Notes under the pieces: generated by a model
Seen by the model: only the letters and a program-made list of their open reading frames with translations
The model's database searches: none
Told to the model about the DNA's origin: nothing
Shown here: in pieces, positions 53,653 to 62,035 of the stretch
Layout: each line of letters starts with the position of its first letter
How positions within the stretch are numbered: the first letter of the stretch is position 1
Program-made: the position numbers and the translations under genes
Assembly: GCA_021413705.1 (NCBI GenBank)
Contig: JAIOPX010000105.1
Span: forward strand, 55,359 to 119,358
Direction of reading: 5' to 3'
From: Planctomycetota bacterium
Lineage (GTDB): Bacteria; Planctomycetota; Planctomycetia; Pirellulales; UBA7805
DNA: 64,000 nt

Positions 53653-55569
53653 TTAGGCCCGGCGATATTTCTTATGCAGGGCAACGCTGCCCAGGCCCGC
53701 GAGGCCCAGAGCGGCCAGCACGAAGGTCGAGGGCTCGGGGACGGCGGGGGCGGGATCCGCGACCAGCGCGATCTGCTTGCCGCCGAGGTAATTGTAGTCG
53801 ATGCTGTAACCCGAGGGAGCGGTGCCGCTTAAAAATTGCGTGCCGCTGAGCGAACCGTAATTGGCCAGGACATAGAACGGATCGTTGAGCGCGCCTAGCG
53901 GATTAAAGACTACATTGCCGAAGTTGATGTCCAAGATCTTGCCCGTGGCGTCAAGCAGTCCAGCCGAACCGGCGCCGGCGGGATTGAGGTCAAAGGTGAA
54001 CGGTTGGTGAGGGAGCATCGGGTAAGTTCCGGAGGTGATAGCCGTAACATCATACTCGGCGCCTGCGCCGATCTTCATGCTCGTGCTGTTGGCGATGCTT
54101 CCACTGCCGGTGAGCTTCAATATTCCGGCGCTGATCGTGGTAGCTCCGGTATAGTTGTTGGCGCCGCCGCTGAGCGTGAAAGTGCCGTTCCCCTTCTTAA
54201 TTATCGAACCACCGCTGCCGGTCATCGCGCCGGAAAATGCCGCGGGGCTCGTGTTGTCGTTGCCGACGGTCAAGGTCGCGGCCCCCAGGGTGACATTGCC
54301 GGCCCCGGTCAGCGAACCGATGGAATTACTAAACCCGCCGAGGTCCAATGTCTTTCCGCCCACCACCGAATAGGCCGAGTTGGGTGAGAACGCGGTGATC
54401 GAACCAGCTTTCAAAGTGCCGCTGGTGACCGTGGTCGCCCCGCTGTAGGTGTTGTTGCCCGACAGAGTCCAGGTGTTGTTTGCGAAGAATAAATTCACGG
54501 CCACCGTACCCACCCCATCGACGATGTTGCCGCTGAAGGTCTTGCTGCCATTTTGCGTGTTCACAAGAGCGGTGCCGGCGCCTACGGCATTGTTGGTGAT
54601 CGTGCCGCTCCCATTCATCGCCGGCAGGCTGTAGAATTTGTTGAGGGTCGGATTCTGTCCATTTACGTCGAAGATTCCGCCCGACATGTTGAACTGGAAT
54701 TGATAATAGACATTCGCCGCGTTGGAGTTGCCCAGCTTGACGGTCGCCCCGGGCTTCACATCTGTAACACTGGCGACGCTGGCCCAATCCACGCCGGCAT
54801 TCACACCGTTGGACGCCAGGATCAGCGTGCCTTCGTGAGCCGTTACGTCGCCGCTGTCACTGCCGCCGCCAAATGCAGCGATCGTGAGAGTGCCCGGCCC
54901 ATATTTATTGAGGTTGTTGTAATTAAAATTAGCCCGAGTGACGGTCATATTGCCGGCCGCGTTGGAAACTCTGACGTTATACACCGCGTTGGCGGTCAAG
55001 TTGTAAGTGCCCACAGACCCCGTGCCGGTGTATTCCACGAAACTGCTGTCGTTGTCGTTGACCGTTCCCGTGGGAAGACTGGCAAACTTGAGGGTGCTGC
55101 CGTTACTGATGGTGGTGGCCCCGGTATAGTTGTTGGTGGCGTGGGAGAGCGTGACCGTGCCGCCGCCAGCCACTTTGAGTCCGGACGAGCCGCTGACTTG
55201 CGAACTGATGGTCGCCGAGATGCCTCCGCCCGCAGTGATCGTCGGCGTGGCGCCGTTGAGCGTCAGCGTGCTGCTCTGGATGAGGTACCCGGTGGTGTTG
55301 AAGTTGATGTTGTGAGCGGTGGCTCCAAAGAGGTGAACGCTCACCGTGCCAGCGCCGCCCTCGAAGACAGCATCATTACCCGAGGTCCACACCGAATTGT
55401 AAGGTCCGCCAGACACAGCACTCCAGACGCTGTTAATGGCTCCGTTATCCCAGGTGAAGGTGCCTGTGGAGTATTGCGTCGCTCCCTGCGCGGGAGCGGC
55501 CCCGAAGATAACGGCCACCGCGGACACTAAAACAAACAGCAAGTTACTCAACCGAATCGAGAAATTCAT
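53653..55569 (-). CDS. PEP-CTERM protein with autotransporter-associated beta-strand repeats
   Basis: 638 residues. A signal peptide (LLFVLVSAVAVIFGAAPAQGA) is followed by beta-helix repeats of the PATR type (LTLNGATPTITAGGGISATISSQVSGSSGLKVAGGGTVTLSHATNNYTGATTIS; WTLSGNNTYSGATTVTSGTLKAGS; GTFTLSGGANNYTGATTISAGILKLTGSGS). The C-terminus has the sorting signal: VPEPSTFVLAALGLAGLGSVALHKKYRRA. The PEP-CTERM/exosortase pathway would process it at the membrane, leaving a secreted beta-helix surface protein. No exosortase gene is in the window. Confidence 0.93.
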   Translation of the reverse strand: MNFSIRLSNLLFVLVSAVAVIFGAAPAQGATQYSTGTFTWDNGAINSVWSAVSGGPYNSVWTSGNDAVFEGGAGTVSVHLFGATAHNINFNTTGYLIQSSTLTLNGATPTITAGGGISATISSQVSGSSGLKVAGGGTVTLSHATNNYTGATTISNGSTLKFASLPTGTVNDNDSSFVEYTGTGSVGTYNLTANAVYNVRVSNAAGNMTVTRANFNYNNLNKYGPGTLTIAAFGGGSDSGDVTAHEGTLILASNGVNAGVDWASVASVTDVKPGATVKLGNSNAANVYYQFQFNMSGGIFDVNGQNPTLNKFYSLPAMNGSGTITNNAVGAGTALVNTQNGSKTFSGNIVDGVGTVAVNLFFANNTWTLSGNNTYSGATTVTSGTLKAGSITAFSPNSAYSVVGGKTLDLGGFSNSIGSLTGAGNVTLGAATLTVGNDNTSPAAFSGAMTGSGGSIIKKGNGTFTLSGGANNYTGATTISAGILKLTGSGSIANSTSMKIGAGAEYDVTAITSGTYPMLPHQPFTFDLNPAGAGSAGLLDATGKILDINFGNVVFNPLGALNDPFYVLANYGSLSGTQFLSGTAPSGYSIDYNYLGGKQIALVADPAPAVPEPSTFVLAALGLAGLGSVALHKKYRRA

Positions 55570-55874
55570 TGCATTACCTTCATGAGTAAGCTTCGGGTCA
55601 CCTACACGTCAGTGGCTTTCCTGTGCGGTTCAACGGGTTGCGAAGCCAGCGAAAAACAGGCAGTCCTAGAGAACCAAAACGCCGAGACTCCGCCGCCAAA
55701 GAAAAAGGGCGCTGACGTTCCGCAGACAATGGCGGAGCGCAAGCGCCCTGTTTCTTGTGAGCTTCGGGTTGGAGTGAACATTGGCCAAAAATCCTTGCGA
55801 CGGTTACCACACTGTCTTTATTGCACTCACGAAGTTGGCTTGGCGTGACGGTGGTGGCGAATCTACTGTCAAAT

Positions 55875-55953
55875 AAAAAAAGCTGCCAGGAATCTCTTGG
55901 AACCGGCGCTGCCGCAACACGGCAGGGCCTAAGAGAGTCCAGACAGCTTTTTT
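55875..55953. repeat. Long hairpin with T-tracts on both strands
   Basis: AAAAAAAGCTGCCAGGA and on to TCTCTT pairs, with a few mismatches, with AAGAGAGTCCAGACAGCTTTTTT. Inside it is a second stem, CTGCCG-caaca-CGGCAG. Oligo-A before and oligo-T after make it a candidate bidirectional terminator. Confidence 0.7.
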
Positions 55954-56298
55954 AAATCAGCGTTACTCGCGTAGTTTTCTTCGGTTGGCCCGAGCGGACC
56001 AACAGGTACTATACTGACGCCCCCCGCCGGCCTTGTCAAGCTTTAGGGAAGTTTTTGTAAAGGAAAAGAGCAAAGCAAGGGACAGTCGGGCAAAACAAGG
56101 GGCACCCAACCAGACAATGCTTGGGGGGCTGTCCCCAGGCCTTCCACAGGCCTCGCTCGGTCCCAGGCCTCGGTCAGAGAGCTGGCCAATGAGGAGGAAC
56201 TTTCGCTACGGGCAACGCAAGCAACGCAAGGGACACCCAACCAGGCAATGCGTTGGTTGGCTGTCCCCAGGCCTCCACCACAAGACCCTTGAGGATGC

Positions 56299-56334
56299 CT
56301 GTCCCCATGCTGCTCCCTGTCCCCATGCTGCTCC
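56299..56334. repeat. 18-bp tandem repeat
   Basis: CTGTCCCCATGCTGCTCC occurs twice in immediate succession. Confidence 0.85.
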
Positions 56335-56763
56335 CACGACGCACGCCACGGCCGCCTGGCACGACGCTTCCTTGCCGTCGCGGAGTACTTGGCTGGGAAA
56401 GGCCCAGACCATCACGGCCGTCGAATAGATCCCGTCTCTACCGAACAGATTGCTATGCTTGGCGAAGATCCGTTCGATGCGCTCGGCAGACAAAATGCTG
56501 GCGAAGGGGAGGCCGGGCTGCAACAAAAATCCAGCCACCACTTGGTGAAAGTTGCTGCGGCCTCCGCGCGGCGAATTGTGTAGACTCGACATAAAGAAAC
56601 CCTCCTTGGTCTCAATAGCAAGACAACCAAGGAGGGCTTCCCCTATCAGTAACCAAGGTAGGCCCAACAACACAAGCTCAACCCTGGTGAGCGGATTTTA
56701 CGAAAAAAGTCCCCCTCGCCACAGATCATTTTACGCGCACTACACACTTCGACAGTGCCATTC

Positions 56764-56783
56764 GTGGCTGTCACCTTTTCTTC
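56764..56783 (+). repeat. Solo copy of the RAYT-flanking repeat
   Basis: GTGGCTGTCACCTTTTCTTC is identical to the right end of the RAYT unit (53540-53559). Confidence 0.8.
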
Positions 56784-57165
56784 CCCTGGATCCAACAGCG
56801 GCGGCGCCTATCCCGGCGGACCTGTCTATCAAGGGCCGCCCGTCTACACGCAACCCGGCGCCGTGCAATCCGGGACCGGCCCGGCCGATGGTTCCGGTGC
56901 GACCTGGCGCCTAGAGCGCAGGCAGGGTGGAAACTTGCGATCACCTGGGTTTAATGACGTAAAACAGGACCTGGGCGACCGCGCTCCTCGACGACTTGAA
57001 CCGACACTACCGCAAGTTGTGTTCGGTTGCTTCCAGTGCGCAATCCTGCTAATTTGGATGCAGCGTGGGTCGGCGCCCTTGTTGAGAGCCGGTCCTGGTG
57101 CATGAAGTTCAGGCTTTCCATGGCCTGTGCGGGATTTTTTCTCCGGTGCGCTTGGGGGGACACTC

Positions 57166-58632
57166 ATGAGCAATATTTCTGGGTGGAAAACTCCCAGCTC
57201 TACCGTCCGCGGTTTCACCGCATCCCTCCTCTTGGTCCTGGCTCTGTCGAGCCCTGAAACGGCAGGAGCCGCCCCAAAGAACAAGCTCGTGGCACCCGCG
57301 GCGATGGTGGGGCTCAAGGTGACCATCGAGCTGCAATCCGGCACAACCTTGAACGACGCCGAAGTCTTGGCGGTTGTGGAGGGAAATCCACCCGGCTGTA
57401 TCAGCCTGGTCACCATTCGCGACGCTGAATCTGGAAAACCTCGTTCCCTGATGGCCATGGACATTGCATCACTCACACCTGGGCAGGGGACGATGCGCTA
57501 CGTCTTCGTGAAGGAGAAAATGCGTCTTTGGCCCGACGATCCGGCAGAATGCGAGAAGATTCGCCAGGGTAAGGGGGGCGGAGCCGCGCCCCCGACGCCA
57601 AAAAAACAAGACGAGCCGGCCGCCACCCCTGAAAAAGGGAAGTCCAAGAAAAAAGACATTGACGCAGTGGGGAAGAAAGGGGCCGGAAAGGGAGGCAAAT
57701 CATCCGACGGAGAATCGGACAAGCTGACGGCCAACGGCAAGGAGGTGCCGCTGCGGAAAGGGGTTTCGTATTGGCCAAAGCTGGATGAGAAGACCCAGGC
57801 AAAGTCCGTGGAAGACCATAAAGCACATTTGAAAGAGGTGCAGGAGCTGTTTCCAAATCGGCACTTTACGTTTGTGGAAACGGATTTTTTCTTGTTCTAC
57901 AGCGACTTGGCTCCCGCGGATCTGCGCCTCTACGTACCCTACCTCGACGCCATGTATCGACGGTTGCTGACCTTTTTCGATATCAAGCAGGGGACGAACA
58001 TCTGGCGCGGTAAGGCAACTGTATTGATCTTTGCCAACCGCGAATCCTATGTGCTGTATGCACAAAAATTTTGGAATAGCAAAACAAAGGGCGTGGAAGG
58101 CGGCCGCTGTTTCTGTCAGTCAAATGGCGAGGTGCATATTGGAATTCATACCACTGGTGCGGATCGAAAGAAGATCGCCGCCGTGATTGTGCATGAGACT
58201 ACGCACGGCTTTGTATGGCGCTACAAGGCGAGATGCTCCATTTCTAATTGGGTCGATGAAGGACTGGCCGAACATATCGCCTCGTTAATCGTGCCCGGTA
58301 GCCTCAATTCCAAGGAGCAACTGGCTATCCAGCAAATGCGCGAATATGGCACCACCGGAACAGGCTTCTATGGCAAACGATTAAATGCGGCTCAATACGG
58401 TGTGGCCTATTGCCTGACGCGATATATGATTTCAGCGAACGCGAAACGCTATCGTGACTTTTTCGAGATGTTGAAAGCGGGGGCGACGGAAGAGGAGGCG
58501 CTACAGGAAGTCTACGGGATCCGACGCGATGTGCTGATCGCCCAATTTGGCCGATCGCTTCGCATTCCCAATTTGCGGCCTGATCTTAGGCCCAATGAGG
58601 GTCCAGATCCGCTCGAGCCAGCTCAGCGGTAG
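57166..58632 (+). CDS. Secreted zinc-metallopeptidase-like protein (HExxH)
   Basis: 488 residues from the ATG at 57166, with GGGGGA ~8 bp upstream. A signal peptide (FTASLLLVLALSSPETAGA) precedes a small strand-rich domain (residues ~50-125), a Lys/Gly/Pro-rich linker (~135-195), and a gluzincin-like catalytic domain. The zinc motif is VHETTHGFVWRY (HExxH), followed ~20 residues later by NWVDEGLAEHIA, which would supply the third ligand Glu. The C-terminal helices (YCLTRYMISANAKRYRDFFEMLKAGATEEEALQEVYG) match the DUF1570-type planctomycete peptidases. Probably periplasmic or secreted; the target is unknown. Confidence 0.85.
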   Translation: MSNISGWKTPSSTVRGFTASLLLVLALSSPETAGAAPKNKLVAPAAMVGLKVTIELQSGTTLNDAEVLAVVEGNPPGCISLVTIRDAESGKPRSLMAMDIASLTPGQGTMRYVFVKEKMRLWPDDPAECEKIRQGKGGGAAPPTPKKQDEPAATPEKGKSKKKDIDAVGKKGAGKGGKSSDGESDKLTANGKEVPLRKGVSYWPKLDEKTQAKSVEDHKAHLKEVQELFPNRHFTFVETDFFLFYSDLAPADLRLYVPYLDAMYRRLLTFFDIKQGTNIWRGKATVLIFANRESYVLYAQKFWNSKTKGVEGGRCFCQSNGEVHIGIHTTGADRKKIAAVIVHETTHGFVWRYKARCSISNWVDEGLAEHIASLIVPGSLNSKEQLAIQQMREYGTTGTGFYGKRLNAAQYGVAYCLTRYMISANAKRYRDFFEMLKAGATEEEALQEVYGIRRDVLIAQFGRSLRIPNLRPDLRPNEGPDPLEPAQR

Positions 58633-58656
58633 CGGCGCCTGACGGCTTCATAACGT

Positions 58657-58678
58657 GTAGGATGGGCGCTTGCACCCA
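58657..58678 (+). repeat. Single GTAG-hairpin (REP-like)
   Basis: GTAG followed by TGGGCGC-TT-GCACCCA (one mismatch in the stem), 25 bp after the metallopeptidase stop. Weaker than the paired elements. Confidence 0.4.
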
Positions 58679-58680
58679 CG

Positions 58681-58710
58681 TTGGTTTGTTTTCATACAGT
58701 AGGATATAAT
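58681..58710 (+). promoter_or_regulatory. Candidate promoter of the toxin-antitoxin operon
   Basis: TTGGTT (58681-58686), 18-bp spacer, TATAAT (58705-58710), ~40 bp upstream of the antitoxin start. Confidence 0.5.
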
Positions 58711-58750
58711 TCGTTATGGAAAGAAATCGGCTGCTGGGAAGGAAACTGCC

Positions 58751-58975
58751 ATGGCAAACGTGAGCTTGGAAAAACGCGTTGAGATTCTCGAGACGAAGCT
58801 TGATAAGCTGCAAGGCCAGGTGCGCACTGAGCGAAAGTCCAAAGATTGGCGGCGGACGATCGGTGCATTCACGGACGATGAAGGTATGCAGCAGATACTT
58901 CGTGACGCGATGCAATTGCGAGAAGCCGACCGAAAGAAGGCCCGCTCCGTTTCTAATCGCAAGCCGCAGCGATGA
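58751..58975 (+). CDS. Antitoxin partner of the PIN toxin
   Basis: 74 residues with GGAAGGA 9-10 bp upstream. The N-terminal half is coiled-coil-like (LEKRVEILETKLDKLQGQV); the second half (KDWRRTIGAFTDDEGMQQILRDAMQLREADRKKAR) is the conserved helical region of short antitoxins that precede PIN proteins in planctomycetes and cyanobacteria. It overlaps the toxin start by 4 bp (ATGA), so the two are translationally coupled. It probably binds and neutralises the PIN nuclease. Confidence 0.8.
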   Translation: MANVSLEKRVEILETKLDKLQGQVRTERKSKDWRRTIGAFTDDEGMQQILRDAMQLREADRKKARSVSNRKPQR

Positions 58976-59466
58976 TTCTATTGGACACCGATCACTTCAG
59001 TGTTCTGACCGATAGTCGTCATCGTCAGCACGCTCAGTTACTAGACAAACTTGAGCGAGTCAGCGATGACGTCCTGATTCCGGTGGTTTCGGTCGAGGAA
59101 CAATTACGAGCATGGCTTGCTCAGATTCATCGCACTCGTAACTCCCGTGAGCAGATCTATCCCTATGATCGCCTGCTGCGATTGCTGGAAACTCTCGGAG
59201 AATGGGAAGTTGCACGCTGGACCGACGACGCGGCTGACCAACTCGAACAACTGCGTCGAGCACGCATTCGGATTGGTACGCAGGATTTGAAGATTGCTTC
59301 CATCGCTTTGGCGAATGACGCCACTCTGCTTTCTGCCAACTTGCGAGATTTTCACCGCATTCCATGGAACCAAAAGGTGTCAGGAACCGATTGCCGGAAC
59401 GGCCCTCCGGGTGCTGCGCACAATCGGTTCCTGACACCTTTTGGAGCGACTCAAGACGCATGCTGA
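58972..59466 (+). CDS. VapC-like PIN-domain toxin with a repeat-derived C-terminus
   Basis: 164 residues. PIN features are seen: MILLDTDHFSVL (first Asp), VVSVEEQLRAWLAQ (Glu), and IRIGTQDLKIASIALANDATLLSANLRDFHRIP (third Asp and the typical NxxDF end). In relatives the protein ends ~10 residues after DFxxIP. Here the frame runs into the 75-bp inverted-repeat element (59370-59444), giving a 33-residue foreign tail WNQKVSGTDCRNG...TQDAC. All acidic catalytic residues lie before the junction, so RNase activity may survive. Confidence 0.85.
   Translation: MILLDTDHFSVLTDSRHRQHAQLLDKLERVSDDVLIPVVSVEEQLRAWLAQIHRTRNSREQIYPYDRLLRLLETLGEWEVARWTDDAADQLEQLRRARIRIGTQDLKIASIALANDATLLSANLRDFHRIPWNQKVSGTDCRNGPPGAAHNRFLTPFGATQDAC
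59370..59444. repeat. 75-bp element with perfect 24-bp inverted repeats
   Basis: The left arm CCAAAAGGTGTCAGGAACCG (then ATTG; 59370-59393) and its exact reverse complement (59421-59444) surround 27 bp. The word AAAAGGTG.CAG..ACC is shared with the RAYT-flanking repeats at 52783 and 53536, so this is probably a related REP-type element. It joins the PIN gene to the deaminase fragment. Confidence 0.85.
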
Positions 59467-59665
59467 GGCACATGCTGCTGCGGTAATGCGAATGCTTCGT
59501 GACAATGAAGGCGTTCTCTTTTTGAACCGCGAGCCTTGCCGATACGTTTGGCGTGGAAAGGAAATGGGCTGTGACGTGTTCCTAGGAGACTGGCTTCCGC
59601 CGAACTCTAGACTTCGCGTTATTGCCCCGAACAATTACTCCAACGAATTCAAAGGGGACAATTGA
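59441..59665 (+). pseudogene. C-terminal piece of a DddA-like (SCP1.201 family) deaminase toxin
   Basis: After an in-frame stop at 59432 the frame gives ERLKTHAEAHAAAVMRMLRDNEGVLFLNREPC...GKEMGCDVFLGDWLPPNSRLRVIAPNNYSNEFKGDN. HAE is the zinc/catalytic HxE motif and PC...GC the zinc cysteines; LPPxxxLxV is the family's following strand. The order and spacing match the bacterial deaminase toxins of the DddA group. The first half of the domain and all delivery domains are missing; the fragment begins exactly at the inverted-repeat element. The stop TGA overlaps the ATG of the immunity gene (TGATG). Activity is unlikely. Confidence 0.75.
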
Positions 59666-60063
59666 TGTTACGGTGGGAACTGGCAGACGGTCGCCGATCA
59701 ATCGCTGCGTTTGAAACGTGGCCTGGCCTTGAGGAATTACTTACAAGGCTGGAAACGGAAGCAGCAGGCGTTGTTTATACGCTTGGTCCCTTGAATGAGG
59801 AGCACTTTGTACAATTCGGCCTGTCTCCAGAGATGTGTTTCTTGGAGTTTCATCCTTACCTTGGGGCATCTACTACCTATGTTGCACGGGAACCACAACG
59901 CTTCACGGGCCAATCGGACGACATTTTTGTATTCGATTACGCTGGGACACCAACTGAATTGCCAATTTCGACGTGTATTTCAGAGCCTGCATTGCGCGCA
60001 GCTCTGAGGGAATATATTTGCACTGGAAAACGTCCAAACAATGTCCAGTGGCTTGAAGTATAA
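59665..60063 (+). CDS. Imm1-family immunity protein
   Basis: 132 residues from the ATG at 59665, with GGGG upstream and the start overlapping the toxin stop by one base. It reads LEELLTRLETEAAGVVYTLG, LSPEMCFLEFHPYLGASTTYVARE, DIFVFDYAGTPTELPISTCISEPALRAALREYICTGKRPNNVQWLEV. The C-terminal TGxRPxxVxW and the PISxxIxxxxA block are the Imm1 (PF14430) hallmark. Imm1 proteins are the usual immunity partners of SCP1.201/DddA-like deaminases, which supports both calls. It looks intact and may protect against a toxin from kin. Confidence 0.8.
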   Translation: MLRWELADGRRSIAAFETWPGLEELLTRLETEAAGVVYTLGPLNEEHFVQFGLSPEMCFLEFHPYLGASTTYVAREPQRFTGQSDDIFVFDYAGTPTELPISTCISEPALRAALREYICTGKRPNNVQWLEV

Positions 60064-60474
60064 CTGTGAGCTAGTCCAAACTTCGCCCTGTGCAAAAACT
60101 AAATCGGAGTGAAAACGACATCGGAGCCAGTGGAGTTACGAGGCGACGGACAGAAAATGATCAGAAAGAGGTGCCGGAAGATGGCCGCTGAACTGACACA
60201 AACAGCCGTTCGCTGCGTGGTTTTTAACCATTCGCGCAGGGGGGAAGCACGGGGACATCGAAAGCGCCGGGATAAAACCGGCTTGGAGTAGGGAATGCAA
60301 GAATCCTACGGGGAAGACCTAGCCAGTCACTCCGGCCTCGACCCGTACGCTGATCACGGTAACGTGGTGGGTGTAGCATCGGCAAGAGGTACAGGCAGGC
60401 CAGCTATTGAGCTCCGAAATCAGACGTTCCGTGTGCCGACCCTGTGAGAAAACGTCACCGACGGCAATGCTGAC

Positions 60475-61973
60475 ATGAACGCAGACAGGAAGTCAGATGA
60501 GTCCGTAGTACCTGCGAAGTCGGCGAACAACGGCACGGCTGAAGTGCCGGCGGAGTCGGCGGAGGAAAGGGACTCAACCGAGAGGAACGCCCAGCAGACC
60601 AACCTGCCCCGGACACCGGGCCGGATCAAATGCAGGTCCCACGGACTGCTCGGCGTGCGTGAAGCTGCCCGCAAGGACAGCAAGCTCAAGTTCACAGCCT
60701 TGTTGCACCACGTCAATGAAGACCCCTGACGGAAGCTTTCTTCCATCTGAAGAAGACCGCGGCGGTGGGGGTGGACGAAGTGACCTGGCACGAATACGAG
60801 CGAAACGTGGAGGCCAACATCGTTGACCTTCACGATCGCATCCACCGGGGAGCCTACCGAGCGAAGCCCTCGCTTCGCATGTGGATACCCAAGCCTGACG
60901 GCCGTCAGCGGCCGCTGGGCATTGCCTCGCTGGAGGACAAGATCGTCCAACAAGCGGTGCTGTGGGTATTGCAAGCGATTTACGAGCAGGATTTTCTCGG
61001 ATTCAGTTATGGCTTCCGGCCTGGAAGGAGCAATCATCAGGCGCTCGACGCTCTGAGCGTGGCTTTGACCAGCAAACGGGTGGACTGGGTACTGGACGCC
61101 GACATCGAAGGCTTCTTCGACAACATCGACCACGCGTGGCTGATGAAGTTCCTGGAGCATCGTATCGGCGACCGACGCATTCTTCGATTGATCCGCAAAT
61201 GGCTTAAAGCCGGGGTCAGCGAAGACGGCGAGTGGTCTGAGACGACCGTGGGCACTCCGCAAGGAGCGGTGATTTCACCGCTCCTTGCCAACGTGTGCCT
61301 GCACTACGTCCTGGACCTATGGGTGGAATGGTGGCGGAAACACCGTTGCCGGGGAGATGTCGTCTTCATTCGCTATGCGGACGACTTCGTGATTGGCTTT
61401 GAGCATCGAACGGAAGCGGAAGCGTGTCTGGAAGCACTCCGGGCACGGTTGGCCAAGTTCGGCCTGAAGCTGCACGACACCAAGACGCGGTTGATCGAGT
61501 TCGGCCGTTTTGCGGCCGATCGACGAGCCAAACGCGGCGAGGGACCTCCCGAGACGTTTGACTTCCTCGGCTTTGCGCATCGCTGCGGAAAGTCGAAAAG
61601 TAAGGGGTGGTTCACGATTGAGCGGACCACGATTGCCAAGCGGATGCGAGCGACGCTCTCTGCCCTCAAGCAGAAGCTTCGCAAGCGGATGCATCGCCCT
61701 CTGGGTGAGACGGCACGCTGGCTTCACTCCGTCGTGCAGGGATGGCTGGGGTATCATGCAATCCCCGGCAATCAGCGGCGGATGGGTCAATTCGTGGACG
61801 AGGTCAGCAAGCACTGGCTCCAAACGCTGCGGCAACGCAGTCAGAACGGACAGTCGAGCTGGACATGGACACGAATGCGCCGACTCGTTCGCCGACACCT
61901 GCCGAGACCCCGCGTCCTCCATCCGTATCCCGAACAGCGATTTCGCGCCAGACTCGCGGTAGGAGCCGTATGA
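60475..61973 (+). pseudogene. Group II intron reverse transcriptase/maturase with a frameshift
   Basis: The N-terminal part (60475-60729) ends ...LKFTALLHHVNEDP then stop; the rest continues in another frame as PLTEAFFHLKKTAAVGVDEVTWHEYE..., which is the normal RT0/RT1 continuation. One base missing from the CCCC run at 60723-60726 explains it. The main part (60765-61973) has RIHRGAYRAKPSLRMWIPKPDGRQRPLGI, the GFRPGRSNHQAL block, DADIEGFFDNIDH, GTPQGAVISPLLAN, the catalytic YADD (VFIRYADDFVIGF), and the maturase thumb ending HPYPEQRFRA. Sequencing error in the homopolymer is possible. The stop lies within domain V. Confidence 0.85.
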
Positions 61974-62030
61974 GGTAATGCTTCACGTACGGATCTGTGC
62001 GGGGGGCGGGCAGAAATGCCCGTCCCTACC
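61963..62030 (+). ncRNA. Group II intron domains V and VI
   Basis: Domain V: GAGCCGTATG pairs with GTACGG(A)TC around AGGTAATGCTTCAC. Domain VI: a GC-rich hairpin with loop GAA, ending CCCTACC. These are the catalytic helix and branch-point helix of the intron. Confidence 0.75.
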
Positions 62031-62035
62031 GCGAT

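Larger units (their letters stand above)
55570..57165. other. Repeat-rich non-coding region
   Basis: I see no supported gene in ~1.6 kb. It contains a GC-rich hairpin (GGGCGCT...AGCGCCC, around 55708-55752), a long A/T-flanked hairpin (55875-55953), an imperfect ~48-bp direct repeat (about 56097-56146 and 56228-56277), an 18-bp tandem repeat (56299-56334), and a solo copy of the RAYT-flanking repeat (56764-56783). A Gly/Pro/Tyr-rich frame after 56785 (GGAYPGGPVYQGPPVYTQPG) may be a gene remnant. Confidence 0.5.
60090..62030 (+). mobile_element. Group II intron (5' end uncertain)
   Basis: The 3' end is clear: domain V at 61963-61995 (GAGCCGTATG...GTACGGATC), a domain VI hairpin (GGGCGGGCA-gaa-TGCCCGTCCC) to about 62030, and an intron-encoded reverse transcriptase upstream. 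The 5' end must lie in 60064-60100; a GTGCA at 60090 is the nearest thing to the GUGYG consensus. The ~400 bp before the RT are structured non-coding RNA (domains I-IV). Confidence 0.75.

Noticed and set aside
54553..55530. 325-codon plus-strand frame opposite the PEP-CTERM gene
   Set aside because: Antisense of repetitive beta-helix coding DNA; no recognisable protein features.
55582..55848. 88-codon frame upstream of and divergent from the PEP-CTERM gene
   Set aside because: It runs through a GC-rich hairpin, lacks an RBS and shows no protein-like pattern.
62005..62033. GTAG plus GGGACGGGCA/TGCCCGCCC hairpin on the minus strand, looking like a REP
   Set aside because: It sits exactly where intron domain VI must be, directly after domain V, so the hairpin is explained by the group II intron.
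61978..62035. N-terminal 19 codons of the IS256 transposase frame (MLHVRICAGG...)
   Set aside because: This is read-through of intron domains V and VI, not transposase sequence.
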